The notes under the pieces are model-generated. The model searched no databases and was not told the origin of the DNA. It saw only the letters and a list, made by a program, of their open reading frames with translations. Of a DNA stretch of 64,000 nt, positions 42,903-51,236 are shown one piece after another. The position numbers were made by a program, and so were the translations under genes. Origin of the DNA: Rhodohalobacter sulfatireducens (lineage in GTDB: Bacteria; Bacteroidota; Rhodothermia; Balneolales; Balneolaceae); NCBI RefSeq assembly GCF_022012475.1, contig NZ_JAKLWS010000002.1, forward strand, positions 186,001-250,000. The letters run 5' to 3'. Position 1 is the stretch's first letter, and each line of letters starts with the position of its first letter.

Positions 42903-44372
42903 TTAATCTTCAGGCGACCAATTTTTCATTTTATCCCTTACGAAATCCCCGACTTTGGCTGCAGGAATTCGGTCCTGGGTCATATCATCGCGGTAACGGA
43001 TCGTCACTGTATCCTCGCCATCCGATTCCACACCATCAAAATCAACGGTTACACAGAAAGGAGTTCCCGCTTCATCCTGCCTGCGATATCTTTTTCCAAT
43101 TGAACCGGACTCATCATACAGAACGTTGAATTCGTCGCGCAGATCTGCTTCGATCTTTTTGGCGAGATTTTGCAGTTTGTCTTTTTTGATGAGTGGAAAG
43201 ATTCCAATTTTGGTGGGTGCCAATTTAGGATTCATTTTCAGAACCGTTCGAGTGTCACCGTCCACCTCTTCTTCCCGGTAGGCATCGCAGAGAATCATAA
43301 GCGTTGTTCGGTCAAGTCCAACCGAGGTTTCAATCACATAAGGAATGTAACGTTCCTGTTTCTGTTGATCGTAATATTCCATCTTCTTACCGGAGTATTC
43401 CTGGTGCCGGGAGAGGTCGAAATCGGTCCGGTTATGGATACCTTCTACCTCCTGCCACCCAATTGGGTATTTATACTGGATGTCTGCCGCAGCACGTGCA
43501 TAGTGTGCTAATTTATCCGGCGGGTGAGGAGATGTTCGCAGATTACTTTCACGCACCCCCATTTTTTTATGCCAGTTGAGTCGGGCTTCAAGCCATTTCT
43601 CATACTCATCTTGATCGGTACCCGGTTCAACAAAATATTGCATCTCCATCTGTTCAAACTCTCTCATCCGAAATACGAACTGCCGGGCTACTACTTCATT
43701 TCTGAATGCTTTCCCGATCTGTGCAATTCCAAATGGAACCTGTACTCGTGCGGTATCCATCACATTTTTATAGTTCACAAAAATTCCCTGGGCAGTTTCG
43801 GGCCGAAGGTAGATCGCATCGTCTTCTCCGCTCGAAGTGGCCCCGTAATGAGTCTTGAACATCAGGTTAAATTGGCGAACTTCGGTCCAGTCGAATGCAC
43901 CGGATTCCGGGGCTCGAATCTCCTCATCCATTATAATCTCATACAGATCCTCACAGATTCCTTTCCGGGTGCCGGTGGTATCCAACAGGTGCTGGATTTC
44001 ATCGGCCTTATCTTTTTTGCCCTTCTCTCTCAATTTGAGGATATGTTGTTCAATAAGCATATCCGCACGATATCGTTTGTTAGACTGCTTATCGTCAATC
44101 ATCGGGTCGTTAAATCCCTCAACATGTCCGCTGGCCTCCCAGGTTCTCGGATGCATGAAAATGGCGGCGTCCAAACCAACAATATTGTCATGTAGCTGGG
44201 TCATGGATTTCCACCACTCCTGCTGGATATTTCGTTTCAACTCTGCACCAAGCGGGCCATAATCATATACGGCACCGAGTCCGCCATAAATATCTGAAGA
44301 TTGAAATATGAATCCCCGTGCCTTGGAGAGAGATACGATTTTATCGAGGTTGTCTAAATGAGTGACTGACAT
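42903..44372 (-). CDS. glyS: Glycyl-tRNA synthetase, single-chain type
   Basis: Protein of 489 aa of the alpha2 (eukaryote/archaea/Bacteroidota-like) GlyRS class II. It begins with the family's DKIVSLSKARGFIFQSSDIYGGLGAVYDYGPLGAELKRN segment (given by residues about 8-47), has motif 2 around FRNEVVARQFVFRMREFEQMEMQYF and motif 3 near VIETSVGLDRTTLMILCDAY, and an anticodon-binding domain (about 385-489). It charges tRNA-Gly. Transcribed alone. Confidence 0.97.
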   Translation of the reverse strand: MSVTHLDNLDKIVSLSKARGFIFQSSDIYGGLGAVYDYGPLGAELKRNIQQEWWKSMTQLHDNIVGLDAAIFMHPRTWEASGHVEGFNDPMIDDKQSNKRYRADMLIEQHILKLREKGKKDKADEIQHLLDTTGTRKGICEDLYEIIMDEEIRAPESGAFDWTEVRQFNLMFKTHYGATSSGEDDAIYLRPETAQGIFVNYKNVMDTARVQVPFGIAQIGKAFRNEVVARQFVFRMREFEQMEMQYFVEPGTDQDEYEKWLEARLNWHKKMGVRESNLRTSPHPPDKLAHYARAAADIQYKYPIGWQEVEGIHNRTDFDLSRHQEYSGKKMEYYDQQKQERYIPYVIETSVGLDRTTLMILCDAYREEEVDGDTRTVLKMNPKLAPTKIGIFPLIKKDKLQNLAKKIEADLRDEFNVLYDESGSIGKRYRRQDEAGTPFCVTVDFDGVESDGEDTVTIRYRDDMTQDRIPAAKVGDFVRDKMKNWSPED

Positions 44373-44633
44373 CTGTTGAGAATAAATGTTAATTAAAATT
44401 GTTCTAAATGTTGTAGTCCTCTGATGAGTCTCATCGCTGCTTTTTCTGATTCAGCGAATAACACTCGTTCGATGACTAACGAAAACCTGATTAGAAGTGG
44501 CAAAAGATAGTAATTTTCTTTCCTTTGATGAATCGTTTGTCCGAATCATTTACTATTTTTATGCTCTTTCGGAATTTAACAAAAACAAAAGGGTTTAATC
44601 AGCCCTTAAAAAACACAATTATTACAGATTAAC

Positions 44634-45686
44634 ATGTATAAAGCAGGAATTCTAGGAGCAACCGGAGCCGTTGGCCAGAAATTTATTCGACTTTTGGAGA
44701 ATCACGATTGGTTTAAAATTCAGGCACTTGGGGCCTCAGAACGGTCGGCAGGAAAACCTTACAAGGAAGCTGCCAACTGGATTGAGAGCACACCTATGCC
44801 TAAAAAGATTGCGGATCTGGAAGTTCGAAACTGTGTTTCATCAGATTTTGATGATGTTGATTTTGTTTTTTCCGGGCTTGACTCGTCTGTAGCCTCAGAA
44901 GTTGAGAGAGATTTTGCAGAAGCTGGAATTCCGGTGATCAGTAATGCAAAAAATTACAGAACGGACCCAAGTGTTCCTCTGCTGATACCGGAAGTTAATC
45001 CCGATCACATCGATTTGATAAAAACCCAGACCTTTACCGAAGACGGTAGTGGATGGATCGTTACGAATCCCAATTGTGTAGCAGTGCCGCTAGCCATGAG
45101 CCTTCGTCCGTTATATGATAACTTCGGACTCAAAAGTGTTATTGTTACATCCATGCAGGCAATTTCCGGCGCAGGCTATCCCGGTGTTCCTAGCCTTGAT
45201 ATTCTTGGCAACGTGGTTCCGTTTATTGGCGGAGAAGAATCAAAAATTGTTGAGGAGCCCTTGAAGCTGCTTGGAAAGTTTAAGGAGGGAGCGATTGAAC
45301 ACGCTAGTTTCCCGGTTCAGGCTACGGCAACACGTGTGCCTGTTCTGAACGGACATTTACTGTCTGTTACTGCTGAATTAGAAAAAGATGCCGATGAACA
45401 AGAGGTAAAAAAAGCATTAAAAGAATGGAAGAGCCCAATTGCTAATTTCAGGCTTCCGACAGCGCCGAATTATCCGTTGCATCTGTATGACAACGATTAC
45501 TATCCGCAGCCACGACTTCACGCGGACAGCGAAAGTGGTATGCAGACAGCTATCGGACGTGTTCGGAAATCAAATGTGTTGAGCATTTCATACGTTGCGA
45601 TGGCCCACAACACGATTCGTGGGGCTGCCGGCGGAGCGATTTTGAATGCTGAACTGCTTGTGAAGAAAAACTATATCTACAAGTAA
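44634..45686 (+). CDS. asd: Aspartate-semialdehyde dehydrogenase
   Basis: Protein of 350 aa. NADP-binding GATGAVG (8-14), the catalytic Cys148 in NPNC, and HASFPVQATATRVPVLNGHLLSV as a mark of the archaeal/fungal-type subgroup. It makes aspartate semialdehyde for lysine, threonine, methionine and diaminopimelate. The neighbours are unrelated, so it is not part of a local operon. No attenuator-like leader is seen upstream, unlike cysH. Confidence 0.96.
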   Translation: MYKAGILGATGAVGQKFIRLLENHDWFKIQALGASERSAGKPYKEAANWIESTPMPKKIADLEVRNCVSSDFDDVDFVFSGLDSSVASEVERDFAEAGIPVISNAKNYRTDPSVPLLIPEVNPDHIDLIKTQTFTEDGSGWIVTNPNCVAVPLAMSLRPLYDNFGLKSVIVTSMQAISGAGYPGVPSLDILGNVVPFIGGEESKIVEEPLKLLGKFKEGAIEHASFPVQATATRVPVLNGHLLSVTAELEKDADEQEVKKALKEWKSPIANFRLPTAPNYPLHLYDNDYYPQPRLHADSESGMQTAIGRVRKSNVLSISYVAMAHNTIRGAAGGAILNAELLVKKNYIYK

Positions 45687-45749
45687 GAAAACTTTTAAGC
45701 ATTCAATGGTCCTAAAAGCGTTTTGAAATTTTTTATGATCTCCGAATAA

Positions 45750-45772
45750 GGTGCAAGCGTTTCGTTTGTGCC
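45750..45772. repeat. Dispersed GC-rich palindrome, copy 4
   Basis: GGTGCAAGCG-TTTCG-TTTGTGCC, a diverged copy of the family at 12308 and 15432. A second short inverted pair CGAGCACGA follows at 45781. Confidence 0.55.
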
Positions 45773-45858
45773 TTCATGTACGAGCACGAACAAGATGCCC
45801 GCGATATATTATGCTTGTTTAAATGATAATCAACCTTTGCCTGCAGGGTTCATTTAAG

Positions 45859-45932
45859 CTGCCGAATTTAATGGATGAAGATCGAGAGATTCGGCAGGCT
45901 AAAGAGACAATCGTCAGCCGAGAAATTGTCTC
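45859..45932. other. Two adjacent hairpins between convergent genes
   Basis: CTGCCGAAT (45859-45867) pairs with ATTCGGCAG (45889-45897); GAGACAAT (45904-45911) pairs with ATTGTCTC (45925-45932). They lie between asd and the LolA-like gene and may act as transcription ends for both, though neither has a T run. Confidence 0.4.
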
Positions 45933-45963
45933 AAATCTCACCTCTTATGGCTCAAGACTGAAC

Positions 45964-46734
45964 TTAAATTCCTCGTCTTAAACCCCGTACGGTAAACCGC
46001 CAATCCGGAATATCAGCATTAATTTCTCGTTCCTGCCAGGTTAGTTCAGTCTTTCGATCTTCTCTTAAATCGTACATTGTCATTTTCTGCGGACTCCACA
46101 GCACATCCGTAATCTGTTCGAAATTTTCTGCTTCCAGGCGTTTTATCATCTCTTCTGAACTGTTGAAATATCGCACTGTTTCAAGAGCGTAGTTATCTTT
46201 TTGAATTTCGAATTCAACAAATGCATATTGATCGGAATCGGGTTTAGTAGCCCGAACAGTGTGATGAGTCTCACCGGTTTCCAGCCACTGAAACTCATAA
46301 TCATCGGGATCTTGATCACCGAGGTCTTCATATGTAAAATCGCTGCCCATAAATTGGTCGCCCTGTTCGGCTGCACTGATTACCTGAATTCGTCCAAGCG
46401 AGGGGAGATAGAGTCGCTGAGTTTCATCTCCATCTTCATTGACGGATAAAAATCCGGTACCGCGTACAGTAGCCGGTTCAGAAAAAATAATCAGGTTGTC
46501 TGTATTTTCATCACTGTTTCGGGTCCAGGATTGCATCACTCTGGTTCGGGTTCGGCCCCGGGAATCGGTGATGATCATTTCCAAAACAGAAAATTCGGTG
46601 TCAATAGAGCCGCGTCGCTCTTCTACTTCATCGAATACGGCCCTTGCTTCATCCTCGTCTGTGATGCGTTCTTGAGCCAGGAGAGTTGTGGCCGCAAGTA
46701 GAGTGATCAAAAAAGTAAGTATGTATCGTATCAT
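45964..46734 (-). CDS. LolA-like outer-membrane lipoprotein-sorting protein
   Basis: Protein of 256 aa from the ATG at 46734, which gives a clean signal peptide (MIRYILTFLITLLAATTLLAQ); the longer frame to 46794 was rejected. The mature part starts with TDEDEARAVFDEVEERRG, then a LolA-like beta-sheet (DTEFSVLEMIITDSRGRTRTRVM, DNLIIFSEPATVRGTGFL, YLPSLGRIQVISAAEQGDQFMGSDFTYEDLG). These distant LolA relatives bind lipids in the periplasm and often work with RND transporters; no RND gene is nearby. Function is family-level only. Confidence 0.85.
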   Translation of the reverse strand: MIRYILTFLITLLAATTLLAQERITDEDEARAVFDEVEERRGSIDTEFSVLEMIITDSRGRTRTRVMQSWTRNSDENTDNLIIFSEPATVRGTGFLSVNEDGDETQRLYLPSLGRIQVISAAEQGDQFMGSDFTYEDLGDQDPDDYEFQWLETGETHHTVRATKPDSDQYAFVEFEIQKDNYALETVRYFNSSEEMIKRLEAENFEQITDVLWSPQKMTMYDLREDRKTELTWQEREINADIPDWRFTVRGLRRGI

Positions 46735-46804
46735 AATTATCGGTTTTGCAAAATAACATTGGAGAACTGCTAACCGTTCGTGATTTAATAACAATAAATG
46801 AATC

Positions 46805-47602
46805 TTACCTGAACAGATTCACAAACCAATTTACTTTTTGATCGATCCATTTTAGGAAGGAGACCGTCTCTTTAACTTTTGGATGTTGGATGGGGGATGC
46901 TAAAATAAGTCGTGCTAAAACAGCGGCTTGATCGTCTAAGGATCTTTGAAGAATTGCTCTTTCCAAATTGGTTTGAGCCGAGGTTAATGCAATTGACATC
47001 GACCACGAATGTTCCCTGGCCTTGGGAATGCTGAATGCGGTGATCTCGTCATCAATAGTACCCAACCCACGATCCAGCCGCTTTAAGATCGGGGCATATT
47101 TTTCAGCAACACTTCGTTTTAATCCGTCTGTAGCTTTTTCAAGGATAAGATTGATGTCGGTGTGATCCTGGTACTTTTCCTCGCGGTTTGGATCGATAGA
47201 GACCTGGTGTAAGGCCAGTGCTAGATCGTGATTAATATGAGCGTTTACTCCAAGTAACAGGTGTTGAATAATATACCCATCACCATTCTTTGCCAGGTTA
47301 AACGCAATTTCCCAGGATTTGGGTACCTCACTTAAATTGCCTTGTTCGTAGTTTAGAATAGCTTCTCGATAGAGATTGGCAAAACAGATCAGGTATTGTT
47401 GGCTCCAAGAGTTATTTTGAAAAGTCTTTTCTTCAATGGCCGCCCCAATAGATTGCGTGATGTGAAGATAGGCTGTGACAAAAACTCCCCTGAGGTCATT
47501 GTGATTCAGAAAATAGTTTTCGAGCCATTTAAAATTTTCTATCACCTCCGAAACGGATTGATATTGCTTCTGAAGGTTTGATATCAATTCCGTTTGACTC
47601 AC
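46805..47602 (-). CDS. DUF5995 protein, helical
   Basis: Protein of 265 aa, starting at GTG 47602 (no suitable ATG). Helix-rich throughout; the HLLLGVNAHINHDLALAL stretch (129-146) is the mark of DUF5995, with several conserved His suggesting a metal or haem site, but the biochemical role is unknown. No signal peptide. It lies 8 bp downstream of lgt, so it is very likely cotranscribed with it. The C-terminus ends with VNWFVNLFR. Confidence 0.75.
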   Translation of the reverse strand: MSQTELISNLQKQYQSVSEVIENFKWLENYFLNHNDLRGVFVTAYLHITQSIGAAIEEKTFQNNSWSQQYLICFANLYREAILNYEQGNLSEVPKSWEIAFNLAKNGDGYIIQHLLLGVNAHINHDLALALHQVSIDPNREEKYQDHTDINLILEKATDGLKRSVAEKYAPILKRLDRGLGTIDDEITAFSIPKAREHSWSMSIALTSAQTNLERAILQRSLDDQAAVLARLILASPIQHPKVKETVSFLKWIDQKVNWFVNLFR

Positions 47603-47609
47603 TCCGTTT

Positions 47610-48605
47610 CTATTTTTTCCAATTCACCTTCTTCCAGAGAATCCATATACCAATCAGAACAAGTGGAATACTTAAAAGTTGTCCCATATCAAGAAATGCA
47701 CCTTCAAGAAAATCAGCCAGTGTTTGCTTAGTAAATTCAAGGAAAAAACGACCCCCGAAAAGTGCAATCAGAAAGGTTGCAAACAGGGATCCTTCCGGTG
47801 GTTTACTATCGTATTTCTTGTAAATCCAAACCAATAAGATTAACACAAACAAGCAAAGAATGGCCTCATAAAGCATAGAGGGATGTCGGGGAAGCATATC
47901 CACTTTTGTAAAGACAACTGCCCATGGTACTTCGGTGGGAACTCCAATAATTTCTGAATTGAAAAAATTTCCGATACGAATAAACATACCCCCAATGGCT
48001 ACTCCGGGAACAACTCGATCAGCAACCCAAAGAAAATTTAACCCATGAGTTTTATTTGCAAAGAGATACATTGCAATGATAATTCCAATCGCTGCTCCAT
48101 GACTGGCTAGACCCCCTGTCCATACCTGTGGAATCAGGTGAACGTTCCGTAGGTAGAAGTCTGCTTCGTAGAAGAACACATGCCCCAGCCGTGCTCCAAT
48201 AATGGTACCTACAAGCACATACATTAAGAGCCGATCGAGCTCTTCAACGGTTCTGCCGGCGTCCCTGAACATTTTAAGGCCTATCATATACCCTGATACA
48301 AATGCAGCAACCCACATCAATCCATACCACCGGGGTTGGATAGGGCCAATGGAACTAATTGTGGGTGAAGAAATAATAAGAAAAGGAAGTTGACTTAGAA
48401 CAAGAGACCCGAGGATGATTCCCCAAACTTTCCAGCCTTCTGGTTCTTCTTTGCTTGATTTGGGTTTGATCTGTTGAAAACCAAAATAGATCAAGATGAA
48501 ACCCAGAATAATACCGTATATCGATAACGGGAAAGGGAGATTAAATTCGGGAATTGTAAAGATCACCGGATCCAGTTCCCATGTAAAATGATCAGAGTTA
48601 TTCAT
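47610..48605 (-). CDS. lgt: Prolipoprotein diacylglyceryl transferase
   Basis: Protein of 331 aa with about seven transmembrane helices. Family marks are RWYGLMWVAAFVSGYMIG, GARLGHVFFYEADFYL (conserved Arg), GGLASHGAAIGIIIAMY and the GNFFNSEIIG signature. It adds diacylglycerol to the lipobox Cys of preprolipoproteins at the inner membrane, the first maturation step for the lipoproteins seen elsewhere in this window. First gene of a short unit with the DUF5995 gene. Confidence 0.95.
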   Translation of the reverse strand: MNNSDHFTWELDPVIFTIPEFNLPFPLSIYGIILGFILIYFGFQQIKPKSSKEEPEGWKVWGIILGSLVLSQLPFLIISSPTISSIGPIQPRWYGLMWVAAFVSGYMIGLKMFRDAGRTVEELDRLLMYVLVGTIIGARLGHVFFYEADFYLRNVHLIPQVWTGGLASHGAAIGIIIAMYLFANKTHGLNFLWVADRVVPGVAIGGMFIRIGNFFNSEIIGVPTEVPWAVVFTKVDMLPRHPSMLYEAILCLFVLILLVWIYKKYDSKPPEGSLFATFLIALFGGRFFLEFTKQTLADFLEGAFLDMGQLLSIPLVLIGIWILWKKVNWKK

Positions 48606-48675
48606 GGAAACAGTTCGTAAAATTCAAAGTGCAACAAATATGAAATGCAGTAAGTTTTAACTCAAGAAACATAAT

Positions 48676-48692
48676 TTCCTGCTTCGCGGGAA
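48676..48692 (-). terminator. Hairpin after the trans-envelope gene
   Basis: TTCCTGC-TTC-GCGGGAA, 7 bp arms, 20 bp beyond the stop codon of the minus-strand gene at 48712. No clear T run, so only a probable transcript end. Confidence 0.4.
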
Positions 48693-48711
48693 TTCCATTA
48701 TACAAACTCAA

Positions 48712-50892
48712 CTATATTCGCTCGCCGGATTTTCTTGAATAGAGTGTGCTTAAATAGTCCGAAATTTCGCTGATTGTCATTTCAATATATCCACGGGATG
48801 CGAACCTATTCTTTTCAGAATCTTTTGTGGCTTCCATTTGGGATTCTTGATTTGAACTAAAGTCAGATTTATTTGAGTCTGATTTGGATTTTTTTGATTT
48901 CGGATCTACAGTAATTGAATGCTCAGGAATAGCCTCAGAAGATTTTGGTCCGGTGTCGGTTTGTCCAGTATTTTTCTTGGTACTGGCTTTTGAATCGGAT
49001 TGTTTTCTTTTGATCGTTCGTGAGTGTTCAGGAACAGGATATGATGGGCTGACCTCATCCGGAGATTTGGAACCAGTTGAGCCGCCATCAGGTGTGTCAG
49101 AAGTTGGTGAAGGTGATCCTCCTCCTTTATTATTATCACTGCCACTTCCTCCAGATTGATTATTGTCATCCTTGCTGGAAAATATTTTACTAACGAAGTA
49201 GACAATTGCTGCAACAACTAATGCAAGTAAGGTATAGATTAACCATGATAAGCTTCTGCCTTCTTCGTCTGTGTCGGCTTCTTCAGCAGTTTCAGAATCT
49301 GTAGGTTCATCAACTTCAGATTCAGGTTCAAGCTCAGTGATGCTCTCCTCTTCCTCTATTACACTATCATCTTCCTCAATAGCATCTGAATCCGTAATCG
49401 TATCGTCTGAGGTATCATCAGGATCTTTGGATGCGATGTCAGGTTCTTCTGTTGCATCGGGTGTATCATCTACGGATGCATCTTCATCGGCCCCCTCAGG
49501 TGATTCTGTTGTTTGTTGTTCTTCAGTAGCAAGTGTATCTGCAATTTCGGTAGAGGAATCAACATCTTTTCTGCCGACTGTTTCAGGTTCAGTGTCTTCA
49601 TCATCTCTACGTTCAATAGGTGTGGTAGAAGCATCATCTTCTTCTTCTGATGGATCTGTTTCTGATTCGACATCAGCTGCTTCATCTATGGCTTGTCCAA
49701 TTTGTTCACCACCCTCAACACGGTTTAACTCATTTACTAAAGAATCAATACGGGCTTGAAGATCAGCAATATTATTTTCATACAATTGCTCTTGTTCTCT
49801 TCGTGCTGCCTGTTCAGCAGATAATTGGGTTTGAAGAGAATCCAGTTGAGTTGTTAACTCATCCAGTTTTTGTAAATTTAGTTCCGCCTTTTCTCTCTCA
49901 TTTGCAATCTCTTTCTCAAGACTTTCAATTCGGGTAATAAGTGTATTTAATGTGTCAGAATTTATCTCTACAGTTCTACTTTCTAATTGTTGCTGAGATT
50001 CCAACTCTTCTTCGAGTGATTCTATCTGATTTGTAAGGCTCTCAATCTGCGCCAGTTGTTCTTCTTGTTGGGCAAGCAATCGATTTTCAAGCTCTTCAAA
50101 TACATCATCCCCAGCATAAGGGGGCTGATCTGAAGGAAGCAGTGGTGTCGGCCAATCGGCGTCTACATCACTTGATCCAAATTTAAACTGAATGCCAACC
50201 GAAATTACACTCCAAGTGTTAGAAGTTTTGGCTGAACCACTCAGATCATACAATTCACCTAAATAATCTCCGTCAACAATGTCTCGATTAGCAACATTGA
50301 ATTCATATTGTGCAAAAGAATCAATTCGGGGACCGAGATTAAATCTTATTCCACCCCCGATAGACGTAAAGAATGTTTGCCCGGGGTGGTCTGCTGAAGT
50401 TGCATTTGGAATATTATTGTTGGCTCCGTCAGATTCAACAGAAATGTTGTTGAACATCAGCCCTGTCCCAATACTGCCGTATATATTAAAATTTTGAGAA
50501 TTCCCCCCGAATAATCGCAGCAAACTAAGTTGTGTAGAAAGGGATGAAGTCCAATATTGATTTTCTAGCGATAAAAAACTCTGTTGGTTTTCAAATTCAC
50601 TCAATAATGTGAATTTACCATATCCTATATTCGCTTGAAGGGCAACTTCAGGGGTTGCCACGTATCGAATATTAAAACCTATTGTATTATTGAACTGCTC
50701 TTTAAATTCAAAATTAGCATTTACAGCCGATTGAAATGTAGAACCCACATTTAGATGGCCTTTCGTAAGCGTGCCAAATACACCTATGCTTAATCGATTG
50801 GGTGTTTCATCCTGATTTTGAGCATTAGAATGACCAAAGAGGAGCAAAAATGACAAGGTTAGTAAAGAGGTGAATTTCCCCAATTTCATCAT
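48712..50892 (-). CDS. Predicted trans-envelope protein: OM barrel, coiled coil, acidic linker, TM helix, cytoplasmic tail
   Basis: Protein of 726 aa; I know no named family for this architecture. Visible segments: signal peptide 1-24; beta-barrel-like region about 33-238 in the style of small outer-membrane proteins (GFNIRYVATPEVALQANIGYG, then IYGSIGTGLMF, ending VISVGIQFKFG); coiled coil about 262-395 rich in Gln, Glu and Leu; a linker about 400-545 made mostly of Asp, Glu, Ser and Thr; one transmembrane helix 549-570 (LSWLIYTLLALVVAAIVYFV); and a tail 571-726 rich in Gly, Ser and Lys that contains the motif PEHSxTh twice (621-627, 656-662) and a short C-terminal helix. It could tie the outer membrane to the inner membrane and cytoplasm. 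The codirectional neighbour is the actin-like gene. Confidence 0.75.
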   Translation of the reverse strand: MMKLGKFTSLLTLSFLLLFGHSNAQNQDETPNRLSIGVFGTLTKGHLNVGSTFQSAVNANFEFKEQFNNTIGFNIRYVATPEVALQANIGYGKFTLLSEFENQQSFLSLENQYWTSSLSTQLSLLRLFGGNSQNFNIYGSIGTGLMFNNISVESDGANNNIPNATSADHPGQTFFTSIGGGIRFNLGPRIDSFAQYEFNVANRDIVDGDYLGELYDLSGSAKTSNTWSVISVGIQFKFGSSDVDADWPTPLLPSDQPPYAGDDVFEELENRLLAQQEEQLAQIESLTNQIESLEEELESQQQLESRTVEINSDTLNTLITRIESLEKEIANEREKAELNLQKLDELTTQLDSLQTQLSAEQAARREQEQLYENNIADLQARIDSLVNELNRVEGGEQIGQAIDEAADVESETDPSEEEDDASTTPIERRDDEDTEPETVGRKDVDSSTEIADTLATEEQQTTESPEGADEDASVDDTPDATEEPDIASKDPDDTSDDTITDSDAIEEDDSVIEEEESITELEPESEVDEPTDSETAEEADTDEEGRSLSWLIYTLLALVVAAIVYFVSKIFSSKDDNNQSGGSGSDNNKGGGSPSPTSDTPDGGSTGSKSPDEVSPSYPVPEHSRTIKRKQSDSKASTKKNTGQTDTGPKSSEAIPEHSITVDPKSKKSKSDSNKSDFSSNQESQMEATKDSEKNRFASRGYIEMTISEISDYLSTLYSRKSGERI

Positions 50893-51236
50893 TAATTAGT
50901 CTTTTAAAAATTAATCTAGTAGAAAAAAATCAAGATGCTAACTAAAAAAACATCTATTGTGGTCTGTTGTACCAAAAATATTCGTATCAGCAATACAGCT
51001 GTAAATACTTATTTCTAATTTGGATATTCGTGCTTCATTTTTGAGCCAAAAAAATGCCTGGCTCCCCTTCAAGAAACACAAATTATTCGAATCAAAATTT
51101 AAACTAACAATATGTGAATCGATTAAAAAACACAAGTATTAAATAAAGTATGCGTTCATTTTTAATTTCAATTAAAAGCTAAATAAAAGTCCTGCATAAA
51201 AATTTAATGTCAAGGACATAAAAAGAGAACTTAATA
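50893..51236. other. AT-rich gap between the actin-like and trans-envelope genes
   Basis: No convincing gene; a 65-codon minus-strand frame at 50938-51135 looks random. No parC-like repeat array is evident. It may hold the promoter of the trans-envelope gene. Confidence 0.5.

Noticed and set aside
43524-44195. 223-codon plus-strand ORF
   Set aside because: Lies antisense within glyS, which is a clear housekeeping gene; no family likeness.
44420-44470. CTGATGA...GAA stretch resembling a hammerhead ribozyme core
   Set aside because: The conserved GAAA is GAAT, stem II has an 8-base insertion and stems I and III do not form.
44540-44633. Possible attenuator before asd (GGG/CCC stem at about 44599-44613)
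   Set aside because: The stem is only about 5 bp, there is no leader ORF rich in a relevant amino acid and no alternative pairing.
49271-49759. 162-codon Ser-rich plus-strand ORF
   Set aside because: Antisense mirror of the acidic linker of the trans-envelope gene; the codon bias of Asp/Glu/Ser on one strand makes Ser-rich frames on the other.
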